Shown one piece after another: positions 52,134 to 63,872 of a DNA stretch of 64,000 nucleotides; the stretch's first letter is position 1; every line of letters starts with the position of its first letter. The translations under genes were made by a program, and so were the position numbers. Origin of the DNA: Acidimicrobiales bacterium (GTDB lineage: Bacteria > Actinomycetota > Acidimicrobiia > Acidimicrobiales > RAAP-2); the NCBI GenBank assembly GCA_015478655.1, contig JADMIJ010000008.1:22890-86889 (forward strand), written 5' to 3'. A model generated the notes under the pieces. The model searched no databases. It was not told where the DNA came from and saw nothing but the letters and a program-made list of their open reading frames with translations.

Positions 52134-53414
52134 GTGGCCCTGGCTTCGCTCCGCCCCCTCCGTTCGCGGAACTTCGCCCTTATCTGGTCGGCCGCGCTGG
52201 TGTCCAACGTGGGCACGTGGATGCAGACCGTCGCCCTCGGGGTGCTGGTGTACGCCCGCACCGGACAGCCCGCTTGGACCGGGCTCGTGGCCGCAGCCGC
52301 CTTCATCCCCATCGGCCTGTTGGCGCCGCTCGGAGGGGCGCTCGCCGACCGCCTGGACCGGCGACGGTGGCTCATCGTCACGACGCTGGCCGAAATGACC
52401 TTCGCCGCCCTTCTGGCCGTGCTGGCCGCCACCGGTCACGACCCACCTACCGTCCTCGTGATCCTGGCCTTCCTGGGCGGGGCCTCCGGTGCCGTCGGCT
52501 TCCCCGCCTACCAGGCCATGGTCCCCGACCTGGTTCCGACGGAGGACCTGCTGGGCGCGGTCTCCCTGTCGTCGGCGCAGTTCAACCTGGGACGAGTGGT
52601 GGGGCCGGCGCTGGCCGGCTTGGCCCTGTTGACCCACGACTACGGGTTGGTATTCGGACTCAACGCCGTCTCGTTCGGGGCGGTGGTCGTGGCGCTGGCC
52701 CTGATCCGCCTGCCGAAACCGGTCGGCCGAGGAGGCGACGACGGGATTGCGGCCCGCATCGCCGCCGGCGTCCGGGCCGCGAGAGCCGAACCCGGCTGTC
52801 GTGCCGCCATCGGGCTCATCGCCTTCGTCGCCCTGCTGGCGTCGCCATTCATCGCCCTGGTGCCGTCCATGTCGGGAGTGCTCCATCATCGGGGAGGGAT
52901 TTCCGTGGCGGCGGGAACCGCCACCTTGGTCACCGCCCAGGGAGTGGGTGCGGTGACCGGGGCATTGGCGCTGCCGTCGCTGGCAGAGCGGCTGGGGCGG
53001 CGGACCATGTTGCAGACGGCGCTGTTCGTCTTGCCGGTCCTGCTGGGCCTCTACGCCATCGCTCCGACCCTGTGGTGGTCGGTGGTGGCCTTCTTGGCCG
53101 TGGGGGCCGGTTATATCGCCGTGCTGGCTGGGCTCAACACGGTGGTGCAGCTGCGCGCCCCGGTCGACGTCCGTGGTCGGATCCTGAGCATCTACATGAT
53201 GTCCCTGGGCATCGTCTATCCGATCGGCGCCGTCCTCCAAGGGGCGATCGCCAACCACATCGGCGTCAGGTCGGTCACCATCGGCAGCGCCATCGTCCTG
53301 TTGGTCGGGATGGTGGGCATCGCCGCCTTCCGCCCGGCCATCTTCACTGCCCTGGGCGACCGTCCGACGGCGAGGGCCGAGGTGGCCGTGCTTCCCACCG
53401 AGGAGCTCCCATGA
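52134..53414 (+). CDS. MFS transporter, EntS/MFS_3-like
   Basis: A 426-residue transporter with about 12 helices: FALIWSAALVSNVGTWMQTVALGVLVYARTG, LAPLGGALADRLDRRRW (motif A), GFPAYQAMVPDLVPTEDLLGAVSL, and a second half from AAIGLIAFVALLASPFIALVP. These features match the enterobactin-exporter/MFS_3 group. The GTG start at 52134 fits the family N-terminus. It overlaps the acyl-CoA synthetase start in ATGA, which hints that the pair handles one acidic compound. The substrate is unknown. Confidence 0.88.
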   Translation: MALASLRPLRSRNFALIWSAALVSNVGTWMQTVALGVLVYARTGQPAWTGLVAAAAFIPIGLLAPLGGALADRLDRRRWLIVTTLAEMTFAALLAVLAATGHDPPTVLVILAFLGGASGAVGFPAYQAMVPDLVPTEDLLGAVSLSSAQFNLGRVVGPALAGLALLTHDYGLVFGLNAVSFGAVVVALALIRLPKPVGRGGDDGIAARIAAGVRAARAEPGCRAAIGLIAFVALLASPFIALVPSMSGVLHHRGGISVAAGTATLVTAQGVGAVTGALALPSLAERLGRRTMLQTALFVLPVLLGLYAIAPTLWWSVVAFLAVGAGYIAVLAGLNTVVQLRAPVDVRGRILSIYMMSLGIVYPIGAVLQGAIANHIGVRSVTIGSAIVLLVGMVGIAAFRPAIFTALGDRPTARAEVAVLPTEELP

Positions 53415-54778
53415 CCCGTCCTGTGACGGTGGAGGTGCTGACCGCCGCCGACGCTGAGGGAGCGCAACGCCGGGCCGCCGGCGCCATGGTGGCTGCCGGT
53501 CTGGTGCCAGGCGACCGCGTCGCCTTCTCCCTCCCGTCCTCGGGCGCTCTGATGTGCGCGGTCCTCGGGGCCCTCCGTGTCGGCGTGGTCCCGGTGCTGT
53601 TGAACGCCACCCTGCTCGACGCCGAGCGGGATCAGCTCCTCGCCGATGCCCGACCGGAGCTGGTCATCGGCGACCGTCATCGGCTGACGGCACTGGATGC
53701 CGGTTCGCCGGTGGACCTCGCTCCGTTCCCGTTGGCTCGGCCCATGCACTACACATCGGGAACCACGGGTCGATCGAAGGGGGTGTGGTCCGGTCTGTGG
53801 GACGCCGCCACCGCAGAGGCGGCCTTCGCCGACGAGGCCGACCAGTGGGCCTGCGGACCCGACGACGTCCATCTGGTGTGCTCGCCCATGTTCCACTCGG
53901 TGTCGATCCGGTTCGCCGCCGGCACGCTGCTGCGCGGCGGCACCTGCGTCATCCTGAGCCGATTCGACGCCGACGTGGCCCGACAGGCCCTTGGCGGGCA
54001 CTACGGCCCGGTGCCCACCACCACTTTCATGGCGCCCTCCGCCCTGGCCCGCCTGTTATCGGCCGGGCCCCGTCCCTGGCGCCGATTCGACTCGCTGCGC
54101 CTGTTGGTCCATGCCGGCTCCCCCTGTCCGCCATCCCTGAAGCGAGAGGCCTTGGCCCGGGTCGGGCCCGGGGTCCTCTGGGAGTTCTACGGCTCTACCG
54201 AAGGGCAGTTCACCGTGTGCCCGCCTGACGCGTGGGAGGCCCGTCCCGGCACGGTGGGACGGGCCCGGAGTGGCCGGTCCCTGTTCGTCGACGACGACGG
54301 CACCATCTGGTGCCGTCCGCCGGACTTCGCCCGGTTCGCCTACTGGGGCGATGAGGTCAAGACCTCGGCGGCTTGGAGGGATGGTGCGTTCACGGTCGGC
54401 GACCTCGGGCGGCTCGACGCCGACGGTTACCTCTACCTCGACGGTCGGCGGGACGACCTGATCATCAGCGGCGGGGTGAATGTCTATCCCGCCGAGGTGG
54501 AGGCGGTGCTGGCCGAGGTGGACGGCGTGACCGAGGTCGCCGTCTTCGGCCTGGCCGACGAACGCTGGGGCCAACGGGTGTGTGCCGCGGTGGTGCCGGC
54601 GACTCGATGGCAAGGCGCCTCGACAGATCCGGTGATCGAAAAGGTCAGGGCCCATGCCTCACGCCGGCTCGCCGGCTATAAACGACCGAAGCAGTACGTG
54701 GCGCTCGCCACCCTTCCCCGCACGGCGACCGGCAAGTTGCAGCGCTCCCTGATCCCGGGTCTCCTCGACGAGGTTTGA
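53411..54778 (+). CDS. AMP-forming acyl-CoA synthetase, compact
   Basis: A 455-residue ANL enzyme, shorter than the usual 500-560 because the first 40-60 residues are reduced. MHYTSGTTGRSKGVWSG is the AMP-binding loop (about residue 115), FYGSTEGQFTVC, FTVGDLGRLDADGYLYLDGRRDDLIISGGVNVYPAEVEAVL, and PRTATGKLQRSLIP with the catalytic Lys. A long frame further upstream is inside the MFS gene and rejected. Coupled by ATGA to the MFS transporter. The acid substrate is unknown. Confidence 0.88.
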   Translation: MTRPVTVEVLTAADAEGAQRRAAGAMVAAGLVPGDRVAFSLPSSGALMCAVLGALRVGVVPVLLNATLLDAERDQLLADARPELVIGDRHRLTALDAGSPVDLAPFPLARPMHYTSGTTGRSKGVWSGLWDAATAEAAFADEADQWACGPDDVHLVCSPMFHSVSIRFAAGTLLRGGTCVILSRFDADVARQALGGHYGPVPTTTFMAPSALARLLSAGPRPWRRFDSLRLLVHAGSPCPPSLKREALARVGPGVLWEFYGSTEGQFTVCPPDAWEARPGTVGRARSGRSLFVDDDGTIWCRPPDFARFAYWGDEVKTSAAWRDGAFTVGDLGRLDADGYLYLDGRRDDLIISGGVNVYPAEVEAVLAEVDGVTEVAVFGLADERWGQRVCAAVVPATRWQGASTDPVIEKVRAHASRRLAGYKRPKQYVALATLPRTATGKLQRSLIPGLLDEV

Positions 54779-54820
54779 CACCTGATCGACAGGAAGAGAC
54801 AGGACCGGTCCCGGGCCACC

Positions 54821-56242
54821 ATGAGCGATACTGGCCCGATGAGCCCCGTCGATGCCGGACCCCCCATCGCCACTGTCAACCCCTCCACCGGTGAGCTGCT
54901 TCAGTTGTTCGAGCCCTACGACGCCACCGGGGTGGAGGCTCGCCTGGCCGTGGCGGCGTCCGCGGTGCCCCTCTGGGCCAAGAGCACCTTCGCCGAGCGG
55001 TCGCGCCTGCTCGTCACCGTGGCCGAGTTGCTCGAAGGCGAGCTTCCCGACATCGCCCACGTGGTCACCACCGAGATGGGGAAGCCCTTCGCACAGGCCA
55101 AAGCCGAGGTGGTCAAGTGTGCCAGCGGGTTCCGCTGGTTCGCCGAGAACGCCGAGGCCATGGTCACCGACGAGGAGGTGCCCCTCGATGCCTCACTGGG
55201 CCTGGTCACCTACCAGCCGCTGGGGGCGGTGTTGGCCGTCATGCCCTGGAACTTTCCGCTCTGGCAGGTGGTCCGGTTCATCGCCCCCGCGGTCATGGTT
55301 GGCAACGTCGGGCTGCTCAAACACGCCCCCAGCGTGCCCCGCACGGCCCTGCTGTTGGAGGATCTCTTCCGGCGGGCCGGCGCACCGGATGGTGTCTTCC
55401 AGACCCTCCTGGTCGGAACCGACCAGGTGCCGGCCATCATCGCCGACCCCCGGGTGGCGGCGGTGACCCTCACCGGCAGCGTGGGTGCCGGCCGGGCCGT
55501 GGCCACCCAGGCCGGGGCGGTGGGGAAGAAGATCGTCCTCGAGCTCGGCGGCAGCGACCCCTTCATCGTGCTGCCGTCTGCCGATCTCGGCCGGGCCATC
55601 TCGGTCGGCGTGCAGGCGCGGGTGCAAAACGCTGGTCAGTCCTGCATCGCCGCCAAGCGCTTCATTGTCCACCGAGGCGTGGCCGACAGGTTCACAGAGG
55701 GTTTCGTGGCCGGCATGGAGGCGCTGTCAGTGGGCGACCCCTTCGACCCCGCCACCGAGGTCGGGCCGCTGGTCACCGCGGCGGCTCGCGACACCATCGC
55801 CGCCCAGGTCGACGATGCCCGGGAGCACGGAGCCGCCATTCTCTGCGGCGGTGAACCGGTCGTCGGCCCCGAAGGCCCGGACCGCCCCGGCTTCTTCTAC
55901 CGACCGACGGTCATCACCGGAATCACGCCGGCCATGCGGGTGGCCACCGAGGAGGTATTCGGTCCGGTGGCCCTCCTCTACACCGTGAGGGACGCCGACG
56001 AGGCCCTGGCTGTGGCCAACAGGACCGAATTCGGCCTGGGGTCCAGCGTCTGGACCAACGACCCCGACGAGCAACAACGGTTCGTCAGCGAGCTGCAAGC
56101 CGGTCAGGTGTTCGTCAACGGGATGGTGGTGTCCATGCCCCAACTCCCGTTCGGCGGGATCAAGAGCTCCGGGGTCGGGCGCGAGCTCTCGGCCCAGGGC
56201 CTGCGCGAGTTCTGCAACGTGAAGTCGGTCTGGGTGGCCTGA
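54821..56242 (+). CDS. Succinate-semialdehyde dehydrogenase-like aldehyde dehydrogenase (GabD family)
   Basis: A 473-residue aldehyde dehydrogenase. ATVNPSTGELLQ, EMGKPFAQAKAEV, MPWNFPLWQVVRFIAPAVMVGN, LELGGSDPFIVL with the catalytic Glu and NAGQSCIAAKRFIV with the catalytic Cys, ending FGGIKSSGVGREL. These match SSADH-type enzymes, which turn succinate semialdehyde into succinate. With the PuuD and PuuC-like genes upstream it could finish polyamine or GABA breakdown. The first ATG (54821) lacks a clear ribosome-binding site; one at 54839 is possible. Confidence 0.88.
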   Translation: MSDTGPMSPVDAGPPIATVNPSTGELLQLFEPYDATGVEARLAVAASAVPLWAKSTFAERSRLLVTVAELLEGELPDIAHVVTTEMGKPFAQAKAEVVKCASGFRWFAENAEAMVTDEEVPLDASLGLVTYQPLGAVLAVMPWNFPLWQVVRFIAPAVMVGNVGLLKHAPSVPRTALLLEDLFRRAGAPDGVFQTLLVGTDQVPAIIADPRVAAVTLTGSVGAGRAVATQAGAVGKKIVLELGGSDPFIVLPSADLGRAISVGVQARVQNAGQSCIAAKRFIVHRGVADRFTEGFVAGMEALSVGDPFDPATEVGPLVTAAARDTIAAQVDDAREHGAAILCGGEPVVGPEGPDRPGFFYRPTVITGITPAMRVATEEVFGPVALLYTVRDADEALAVANRTEFGLGSSVWTNDPDEQQRFVSELQAGQVFVNGMVVSMPQLPFGGIKSSGVGRELSAQGLREFCNVKSVWVA

Positions 56243-56291
56243 GCGCGCCGACGGCTCACCCGCGCCGCCGCCATCCGGCCGCTCCACGGGC

Positions 56292-57122
56292 TCACTGGGT
56301 CGTCGTGATCACCGAGGTGCTCATGGGCGCCGACGACCACGTCGTCGCCGTCGAGTTCCAGGTCCACTGCAGCCCGTCGTAGGACACCGAGGTGAGGTGG
56401 TAGTTGTAGGCGTGCGCCACCGCCCAGGTGGCGTACTGCCATCCCGCCTTGGTGCTGGAGGGGTTGGCCAGGGCGTGCGGACCGAATTGGGTTGCGGCCG
56501 CGGCGGCCAGCGCGGCATCGGCGGGTGTGCTGCCCCCGAAGGCATTGAGTTGGCACGTCAAGGCGGCGGGCCGCTCGCCGGTGGCGGCGATGGCCAGCGC
56601 CCGGGCTTCGGGCTCCCAGTTGGCGTAGGCGGTGGGGGTGGCGCTGCTCTGGACCAGCTGGGCGGCCTTGGTCACGGGCAGCGACTCCCACCCGGGGACC
56701 TGGACCAGGCGGTCGTAGAAGGCGCCGGCCGCGTAGGCGGGATCGAGGATCTGGTTCGATGTCCCCCAGCCCTGGGACGGTCGCTGCTGGAACAGGCCCA
56801 ACGAGTCGCGGTCGCCGTAGAGGAGGTTCATCAGGTGGGACTCCTGCAGGGCGGTGGCCAGGGCCACGGTCACGGCGTGGTCCGGCATTGCCTTCCGGAC
56901 CCCCACGGCGGCGATGATGGCGGCGTTCTGCGCCTGGTCAGGCGTGAGGATGAAGGGCGCCGTGCCCGGGCCGCTCGAGACGGTGCAAGCGGAGACGGAC
57001 GGATGGGGCTGGGACCCGAGAAGGCTGATCGAGATGCCCACCGCCGCCACCAGGACGATCAAGGTTGCGGCCGCGGCCGCCATCCGCCTGCTCCGTGGGC
57101 TCGTCCTCCTTCCTTGGCTCAT
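56292..57122 (-). CDS. Secreted lysozyme/transglycosylase-like protein
   Basis: A protein of about 276 residues with an N-terminal export signal (RRTSPRSRRMAAAAATLIVLVAAVGISISLL) and a mature part holding ALQESHLMNLLYGDRDSLGLFQQRPSQGWG, which resembles lysozyme-fold lytic enzymes with a catalytic Glu in QESHL. The C-terminal third, ALANPSSTKAGWQYATWAVAHAYNY, is Ala-rich. The start is not certain: ATG at 57122 has GGAG close upstream, while in-frame starts at 57152, 57167 and 57179 exist. It is divergent from the desulfurase. Muralytic activity is inferred only. Confidence 0.7.
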   Translation of the reverse strand: MSQGRRTSPRSRRMAAAAATLIVLVAAVGISISLLGSQPHPSVSACTVSSGPGTAPFILTPDQAQNAAIIAAVGVRKAMPDHAVTVALATALQESHLMNLLYGDRDSLGLFQQRPSQGWGTSNQILDPAYAAGAFYDRLVQVPGWESLPVTKAAQLVQSSATPTAYANWEPEARALAIAATGERPAALTCQLNAFGGSTPADAALAAAAATQFGPHALANPSSTKAGWQYATWAVAHAYNYHLTSVSYDGLQWTWNSTATTWSSAPMSTSVITTTQ

Positions 57123-57240
57123 CGGCTCCACTGCTTGCATCGTGTCGTCCATGTGACCCAATAGCATCGTCTGTCCCACGCTCGAAGTGACGTCGCCGAC
57201 TCTGACCGGTGGGCCGGCTCGGTTGGGTCAGACTGGTGTC

Positions 57241-58395
57241 GTGCGCGTCTATCTCGACCACGCGGCCACCGCGCCCATGGCCCCCGAGGCCGTGGAGGCC
57301 ATGCTTCCCTACCTCTCGGGCCGGTTCGGCAATCCCTCGGGAAGCCACCGGGAGTCCCGGCAGGCCCGGCGAGCGGTGGACGACGCCCGGGAACAGATCG
57401 CCTTACTGCTCGGTGCTGACCCCTCCGAGGTGGTCTTCACCTCCGGCGGAACCGAGGCCGACAACCTGGCCGTCGTCGGTGGGTGGGAGGCGGTCGCGGC
57501 CACCCGACCCAGTCCTCCCGCCCTGGTGTGCTCGGCCATGGAGCACCATGCGGTACTGCATACCTGTCGCGCGCTGGCCCGACGGACCGGTGCCGCCCTG
57601 CGAGAGGTCCGGTCGGGCAAGGACGGGATCGTCGACCTCGAAGCACTGGCAGAGGCGTGCATGCCCGACGTTGGTCTGGTTTCGGTGATGACGGTGAACA
57701 ACGAGATCGGCACCGTGCAGCCGATGGACGCAGTGGCATCGGTGGTACGCTCCCGATCCTCCATGGCGGTCCTCCACACCGACGCCGTGCAGGCGGTGCC
57801 GTGGCTCGATGCGGGGGCGTCGACCGCTCCAGCCGATCTGGTGGCGGTCAGCGCCCACAAGTTCGGCGGGCCCAAGGGGGTCGGTGCCCTGGTGGTCCGC
57901 CACCCGACCACCATCCATCCCCTCATCCACGGGGGCGGTCAGGAGCGCGAGCGCAGGAGCGGCACCCACAACGTGGCCGGCATCGTGGCCATGGCCGCGG
58001 CATTGTCGGCCACCCACTCCGCTCGACCCGACACTGTGAGGCGGGTGACGGCGCTGCGCGACCGGCTCGGGGACGGCCTGCTCACCTCGGTGGCCGGCTC
58101 GACCGAGACCGGGGCGCGGGAGCACAAGACAGCCGGCCACCTTCACCTGCGGGTTGCCGGTGTGGAAGGTGAGGCCCTGGTGGTGCTGCTGGACGAAGCG
58201 GGCGTGTCGACATCGGCCGGCGCCGCCTGTTCCAGCGGTGCCGTGGAGGCCAGCCACGTGCTGGCGTCGATGGGGCTGGGGCCGGACGAGGCCGCTAGCG
58301 GGATCAGGTTCTCCCTCGGTCCGAGCACCACCGGGGAGCACATCGACCACGCCCTGGCCGTCGTCCCGGATGCGGTCGCCCAGCTGCGAGACTGA
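57241..58395 (+). CDS. NifS/IscS-like cysteine desulfurase
   Basis: A 384-residue PLP enzyme: YLDHAATAPMAPEAVEAMLPYL, NPSGSHRESRQARRAVDDAR, FTSGGTEADNLAVVGG, EHHAVLHTC, NNEIGTVQP, HTDAVQAVPW, VSAHKFGGPKGVGAL with the Schiff-base Lys and SAGAACSSGAVEASHVL with the active-site Cys. It releases sulfur from cysteine as persulfide. It is directly upstream of mnmA (gap 4 nt), so it is the sulfur donor for tRNA thiolation. The GTG at 57241 was chosen by homology. Confidence 0.93.
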   Translation: MRVYLDHAATAPMAPEAVEAMLPYLSGRFGNPSGSHRESRQARRAVDDAREQIALLLGADPSEVVFTSGGTEADNLAVVGGWEAVAATRPSPPALVCSAMEHHAVLHTCRALARRTGAALREVRSGKDGIVDLEALAEACMPDVGLVSVMTVNNEIGTVQPMDAVASVVRSRSSMAVLHTDAVQAVPWLDAGASTAPADLVAVSAHKFGGPKGVGALVVRHPTTIHPLIHGGGQERERRSGTHNVAGIVAMAAALSATHSARPDTVRRVTALRDRLGDGLLTSVAGSTETGAREHKTAGHLHLRVAGVEGEALVVLLDEAGVSTSAGAACSSGAVEASHVLASMGLGPDEAASGIRFSLGPSTTGEHIDHALAVVPDAVAQLRD

Positions 58396-58399
58396 ACCT

Positions 58400-61652
<3,253 letters not shown>

Positions 61653-61759
61653 GCGGAGCGGGCGCCGGGCGCGTCACCGGACTACCAGATTCGAATTCGT
61701 GGCCAGTTCCTTGTAACCGGGGGGGTATTCCGGCACCATCGGGAACGCTGATCCCTCGC
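61653..61759. other. Intergenic stretch after ligA, no feature seen
   Basis: About 107 bp between the ligA stop and the next promoter. It holds a short palindrome ATTCGAATTCG but no clear terminator, gene or repeat. The promoter and leader that follow are listed separately. Confidence 0.6.
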
Positions 61760-61788
61760 TTGAAATGACCGATGTTCCCCGTTATGGT
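61760..61788 (+). promoter_or_regulatory. Promoter of first secreted protein
   Basis: TTGAAA (61760-61765) and TATGGT (61783-61788) are separated by exactly 17 nt, a strong housekeeping-type promoter. The second secreted gene has the same layout at 62941-62969. Transcription would start about 61795, giving a leader of about 220 nt. Confidence 0.72.
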
Positions 61789-62014
61789 TCCACTAGCCGA
61801 ACAGGTGGTATTCGGAGGTGGGCCATTGCGGTCTGTCGAGGGATCACCCCTGGATCGGATTTGGATGCCGACGCTGTGGCGTTTGCAGACGGGGGGACCC
61901 ATGTTGTGGTGCCCTTTGCCCGCTTCGTCCAGGGTCGGAGCATGACACGTTGGGGGACAAACGTCGTCTGACTTCATCACCCGTGGAGACATGGGCCAGA
62001 ACAAGGAGCGCACT
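61789..62014 (+). promoter_or_regulatory. Long structured 5' leader, copy A (duplicated, candidate cis-regulatory RNA)
   Basis: The segment 61852-62014 is closely related to 63037-63195 upstream of the second secreted protein. Both contain GGATCGGATTTGGATGCCG, GCTGTGGCGTTTGCAGACG, TGCCCTTTGCC, ACACGTTGGGGGACAA and GTCGTCTGACTTCA in the same order. Paired elements include ACGC-TGTG-GCGT (61871-61882), ACGTT-GGGGGACA-AACGT (61947-61964) and CCCGTG-GAGA-CATGGG (61980-61995), the last just ahead of the ribosome-binding site. I match it to no riboswitch class I know. Confidence 0.65.
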
Positions 62015-62710
62015 TTGATACGAAAGATGCTTTTGATTGCTGCGGCAGTCGCCATGCCGGTCGGCCTCATCGCCGCCACGGCGGGCACCGCGGGGGCAGC
62101 CAAAGTTCTCGATCCCACCGCAGCACCTTCTACAGCGAACTGTACGTTGAGTGGTGGGACCATCACCTTCAAGACTCCAATCGGGATCGTTACCGCTGGT
62201 GGCTACCAGGCTCCGCTGAAGAACAAGGGCCAGAAAATCAAGATCGCCGGAGTGAACCTGTCGTGCACCTCCTCGGATGTCACCGGCCCGTTCACCGGCG
62301 TGGCCTCGGGAAAGATCACCTCGACGAATCCGGGCAATACTCCTGAGCAGGAGTACTCCTGCACGGGCCTCTTGGGTGTTCAGCCCGGCCCCGGTGGGAC
62401 GTTGACCGGTAGCCTCAAGATCAAGTGGACGCCGCCATTTGGGCAGAGCTTCGCCGGTGGTAAGAAGACGGCGACCGCCATCTCCTCGATTGGTGGTGGC
62501 GTGGACGGCGGTGGTCACGGGACATTCACCATCCCGGGCAACCCGGGTACCGGTTCCTCCACCGGTTCGTTCCCCGGTTCCGACGCTGGCGCTTCGGGGA
62601 CCTCGACGGACGCCACCGCGGACACTGAGGGCCAACTGGCAGCCCAGTGCCAGTCCTCTGGTGGTCTTTCGTCGATCAATCTGGGCTCCGGCACCGCCAG
62701 CCTGCAGTAG
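62015..62710 (+). CDS. Small secreted protein, copy 1, unknown function
   Basis: A 231-residue protein with a signal peptide (MIRKMLLIAAAVAMPVGLIAATAGTAGAAK, AxA-type cleavage near residue 28). The mature part is rich in Gly, Thr and Ser and has about four Cys (NCTLSG, LSCTSS, YSCTG, AAQCQSS). No catalytic motif is visible. The TTG at 62015 has AAGGAG 6 nt upstream, exactly as the ATG of the second gene does; an ATG at 61991 lies inside the conserved leader and is rejected. Its signal peptide resembles that of the protein at 63196. Confidence 0.75.
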   Translation: MIRKMLLIAAAVAMPVGLIAATAGTAGAAKVLDPTAAPSTANCTLSGGTITFKTPIGIVTAGGYQAPLKNKGQKIKIAGVNLSCTSSDVTGPFTGVASGKITSTNPGNTPEQEYSCTGLLGVQPGPGGTLTGSLKIKWTPPFGQSFAGGKKTATAISSIGGGVDGGGHGTFTIPGNPGTGSSTGSFPGSDAGASGTSTDATADTEGQLAAQCQSSGGLSSINLGSGTASLQ

Positions 62711-62750
62711 GAAGTCGACATTAGGTCCGAGCGATCGGACCAGCCGTCAC

Positions 62751-62784
62751 CGACGAGGGCGGGGCTCAAGCCCCGCCCTCGTCG
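62751..62784 (+). terminator. Strong hairpin after first secreted protein
   Basis: A perfect 15-bp stem CGACGAGGGCGGGGC with its complement, TCAA loop. There is no T run, as is common for actinobacterial terminators. It separates the two secreted-protein units. Confidence 0.78.
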
Positions 62785-62940
62785 CGCCTACGGGTGTGGT
62801 TGGGCCTCCGTCCATTGTCGGATGGGACGGCCAGTCGGGGCCCGAAGCGGGGAGCGAGTCCAGCCACCAGAACCGGCGAAGCGCCCGACACCCAAAATTG
62901 AGGATATTTGCAGGCGATGAGCCAAAATGCGCGGCGTACC
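62785..62940. other. Intergenic stretch before second promoter, no gene seen
   Basis: About 156 bp between the hairpin and the second promoter. It includes an AT-rich patch (about 62892-62935, with AAAATTGAGGATATTTG) that may be an upstream promoter element. No open frame looks real. Confidence 0.5.
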
Positions 62941-62969
62941 TTGTATGGGCCCATTTGTCCCGTTAAGGT
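62941..62969 (+). promoter_or_regulatory. Promoter of second secreted protein
   Basis: TTGTAT (62941-62946), a 17-nt spacer and TAAGGT (62964-62969). Spacer length, position relative to the start codon and flanking bases (CCCGTTA) match the first copy's promoter. Confidence 0.7.
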
Positions 62970-63195
62970 GCAGCAACCGAGCCGGGGGATGGCTCGCACG
63001 GGGGGAGAGCACCTCGCCCTTTGTGGGGAGTGTCCCGGATCGGATTTGGATGCCGGCGCTGTGGCGTTTGCAGACGGGGGGAATTTGGGTGTGCCCTTTG
63101 CCAGCTTCGTCCTGAAGTCGGACATGACACGTTGGGGGACAACCGTCGTCTGACTTCAGAAACCCATGGAGACATGGGGGACAAAGGAGCAGTAA
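62970..63195 (+). promoter_or_regulatory. Long structured 5' leader, copy B (candidate cis-regulatory RNA)
   Basis: The second copy of the leader; conserved part 63037-63195. The hairpin before the ribosome-binding site is a perfect CCCATG-GAGA-CATGGG (63163-63178) with a GNRA loop; copy A has G in place of A, keeping a G-U pair. GCGC-TGTG-GCGT (63056-63067) likewise swaps an A-U for a G-U pair. The ACGTT hairpin carries one mismatch here. AAGGAG lies 6 nt before the ATG. Confidence 0.65.
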
Positions 63196-63801
63196 ATGAA
63201 CATCAGGAAGCTTGCGACTCTTGCGGTCGCAGTTGCGGTGCCGGTGGGCATGGTCGTCACGCTGGCTGGTGCCGGGGTCGCGTCCGCGAAGGCTCCGCCG
63301 GACACCGGTACGATCAGTTGCCCGGCAACGACGACGACGGCAGGCCTTAATCCGCCCTTCATCCCGGGCGGAACGGTTACGAAGAAGTCCACCACGTCGC
63401 TTGCGGGCGTGACCTTCAGCGGTTGTTCAGGCACGGGCAACGCCGTGACGGGGGGAACCTCGAAAGCGACCTCTATCAAGGGCAAGTTCCCCAAGAATAC
63501 GCACGTCAACAACTGCACGACGTTCGCGTCTTCACCCCCGACCATCGGAGCATTCAAGCTGAGCGTCACGTGGAGCGACGGCACTAAGTCGAGCATCGCC
63601 ATGTCAGGCGGCAGTTCGACGTTGGCCCCTCCGGGGTTCCTGGTGAACGGCACGGTCTCTAAGGGTTCCTTCGCCGGTCACGCGGTTCAAATCCAAGCGG
63701 CTCTCGATGCACCGACGCTCGCCGCCATTGTGGCCTGCATCGGTGGGAATACCACTCCCATCACTTCGCTGGGCCTTAGCACCACCCTCTCGATCAGCTA
63801 G
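63196..63801 (+). CDS. Small secreted protein, copy 2, unknown function
   Basis: A 201-residue secreted protein: signal peptide MNIRKLATLAVAVAVPVGMVVTL, then AGAGVASAK with AxA-type cleavage near residue 31. The mature part is Thr/Ser/Gly-rich with four Cys (TISCPA, FSGCSG, NNCTTF, VACIGG) and alternating short hydrophobic stretches suggesting beta structure. Only the signal peptide and general make-up resemble the first protein, so if they are paralogues they have diverged much more than their leaders. Function is unknown. Confidence 0.75.
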   Translation: MNIRKLATLAVAVAVPVGMVVTLAGAGVASAKAPPDTGTISCPATTTTAGLNPPFIPGGTVTKKSTTSLAGVTFSGCSGTGNAVTGGTSKATSIKGKFPKNTHVNNCTTFASSPPTIGAFKLSVTWSDGTKSSIAMSGGSSTLAPPGFLVNGTVSKGSFAGHAVQIQAALDAPTLAAIVACIGGNTTPITSLGLSTTLSIS

Positions 63802-63840
63802 TCGAACGGGGCGTGCAACGCGCACGTTTGAGGTGACTGA

Positions 63841-63872
63841 GGGAGGCGGGGCCCTTCGGGGTCCCGCCTCCC
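63841..63872 (+). terminator. Strong hairpin after second secreted protein
   Basis: GGGAGGCGGGGCCC pairs with GGGTCCCGCCTCCC across a TTCG tetraloop, 14 bp with one G-U pair. It ends the second monocistronic unit. The remaining 128 bases to the window end show no gene. Confidence 0.8.

Noticed and set aside
61789..62014. Known riboswitch (c-di-AMP, c-di-GMP, cobalamin, SAM-IV) in the leader
   Set aside because: The conserved core strings of these classes, as I know them, are absent; kept only as an unknown structured leader.
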